Source: JAIMBK01 sp040755975
GTDB taxonomy: Bacteria; Bacillota; Desulfotomaculia; Desulfotomaculales; Nap2-2B
Direction: 5' to 3'
DNA: 13,208 nt
Assembly (NCBI GenBank): GCA_040755975.1
Contig: JBFLZY010000075.1
Span: forward strand, 1 to 13,208
Part shown: positions 13,024 to 13,208 of the stretch, in pieces
Layout: each line of letters starts with the position of its first letter
Numbering within the stretch: the first letter of the stretch is position 1
Notes under the pieces: generated by a model
Seen by the model: only the letters and a program-made list of their open reading frames with translations
Database searches by the model: none
What the model was told of the DNA's origin: nothing
Program-made: the position numbers and the translations under genes

Positions 13024-13027
13024 CTTT

Positions 13028-13208
13028 TTGGTTGATGAACAGCTGTTGAAGGAAGTTCTGGACCTGGCCCTCTCCAACGGGGGCGATTTTGCCGACATAT
13101 TCGTGGAAAATCGCCGTATCACGGGGATCAGCTGCGAAGACAACAAGATCGAACGGGTGCAGACCGGCCTCGATGCCGGCGCCGGAATCAGGGTGCTGGC
13201 CGGCGAGG
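13028..13208 (+). CDS. tldD: TldD/PmbA-family metalloprotease, 3' end cut by window edge
   Basis: Sixty codons are visible from TTG 13028, the start chosen from the strong GAGGTGATC. The protein opens VDEQLLKEVLDLALSNGGDF, continues ADIFVENRRITGISCEDNKI, and ends its visible part in GLDAGAGIRVLAGE. The pattern LL..VLD.AL..G.D.ADI.VE, then a -G.GIRVLA-G- motif, is the N-terminal signature of TldD/TldE proteases, cytoplasmic metalloproteases known for peptide maturation and CcdA degradation in E. coli. The zinc-binding HExxxH motif would lie outside the window, so TldD versus its partner TldE (PmbA) cannot be settled fully; the visible N-terminus fits TldD better. It has its own leader after a terminator and need not be linked to the pilus. 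Confidence 0.85.
   Translation, partial: MVDEQLLKEVLDLALSNGGDFADIFVENRRITGISCEDNKIERVQTGLDAGAGIRVLAGE

Noticed and set aside
1..13208. CRISPR arrays, tRNA or rRNA genes, insertion sequences, phage genes
   Set aside because: No regularly spaced repeats, tRNA-like folds, transposase or integrase motifs, or phage proteins were seen; the window is a housekeeping and pilus region.

Overview
The window is GC-rich and reads as bacterial chromosome from a moderately GC-rich, probably clostridial (Peptococcaceae / Desulfotomaculum-Pelotomaculum-like) Firmicute. The grounds are a type IV pilus (T4P) locus with no secretin (PilQ) or PilP gene, strong AGGAGG-type ribosome binding sites, several TTG starts, and the aroB-pil-tldD neighbourhood. 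The taxonomic guess is inference; no rRNA or other marker is present.

Layout, all on the + strand: the 3' part of aroB (1-1058, cut by the window edge). A 168-base gap with a 22-base-period direct repeat over a TATAAT box. Then the pilus motor block: pilD (prepilin peptidase), pilB (extension ATPase with an intact c-di-GMP-binding MshEN domain) and pilT (retraction ATPase). The pilT-pilC gap holds a sigma-A-type promoter, a clear c-di-GMP-I (GEMM-I) riboswitch and an intrinsic terminator, followed by pilC (platform protein). Next comes the major pilin pilA, with a GC-rich hairpin on each side. After it lie a decayed pilin 5' fragment (37 codons, Glu5 changed to Lys) and a set of minor pilins: PilV/GspI-like, PilW/GspJ-like, PilX-like with a large glycine-rich beta-repeat passenger, and FimT/GspH-like. 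The inner-membrane assembly genes pilM, pilN and pilO follow, with overlapping stops and starts. A terminator ends the block, and the 5' end of tldD begins at 13028 and runs off the window.

How it fits together: PilD cleaves and methylates the prepilins; PilB and PilT power extension and retraction on the PilC platform; PilM/N/O form the membrane alignment complex; PilA builds the fibre and the minor pilins prime or decorate it. The most notable point is that c-di-GMP appears to act twice in one pilus locus: on RNA, before pilC and possibly the genes beyond it, and on protein, through PilB. The 5' end of the riboswitch transcript can also pair with the left arm of the terminator, which suggests, without proving, an ON switch.

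Several starts here differ from the longest open frame. The aroB frame is open to the left edge. pilD is placed at TTG 1227, pilC at TTG 5027, the PilV-like pilin at ATG 7208, pilM at ATG 10272 and pilO at ATG 12142.
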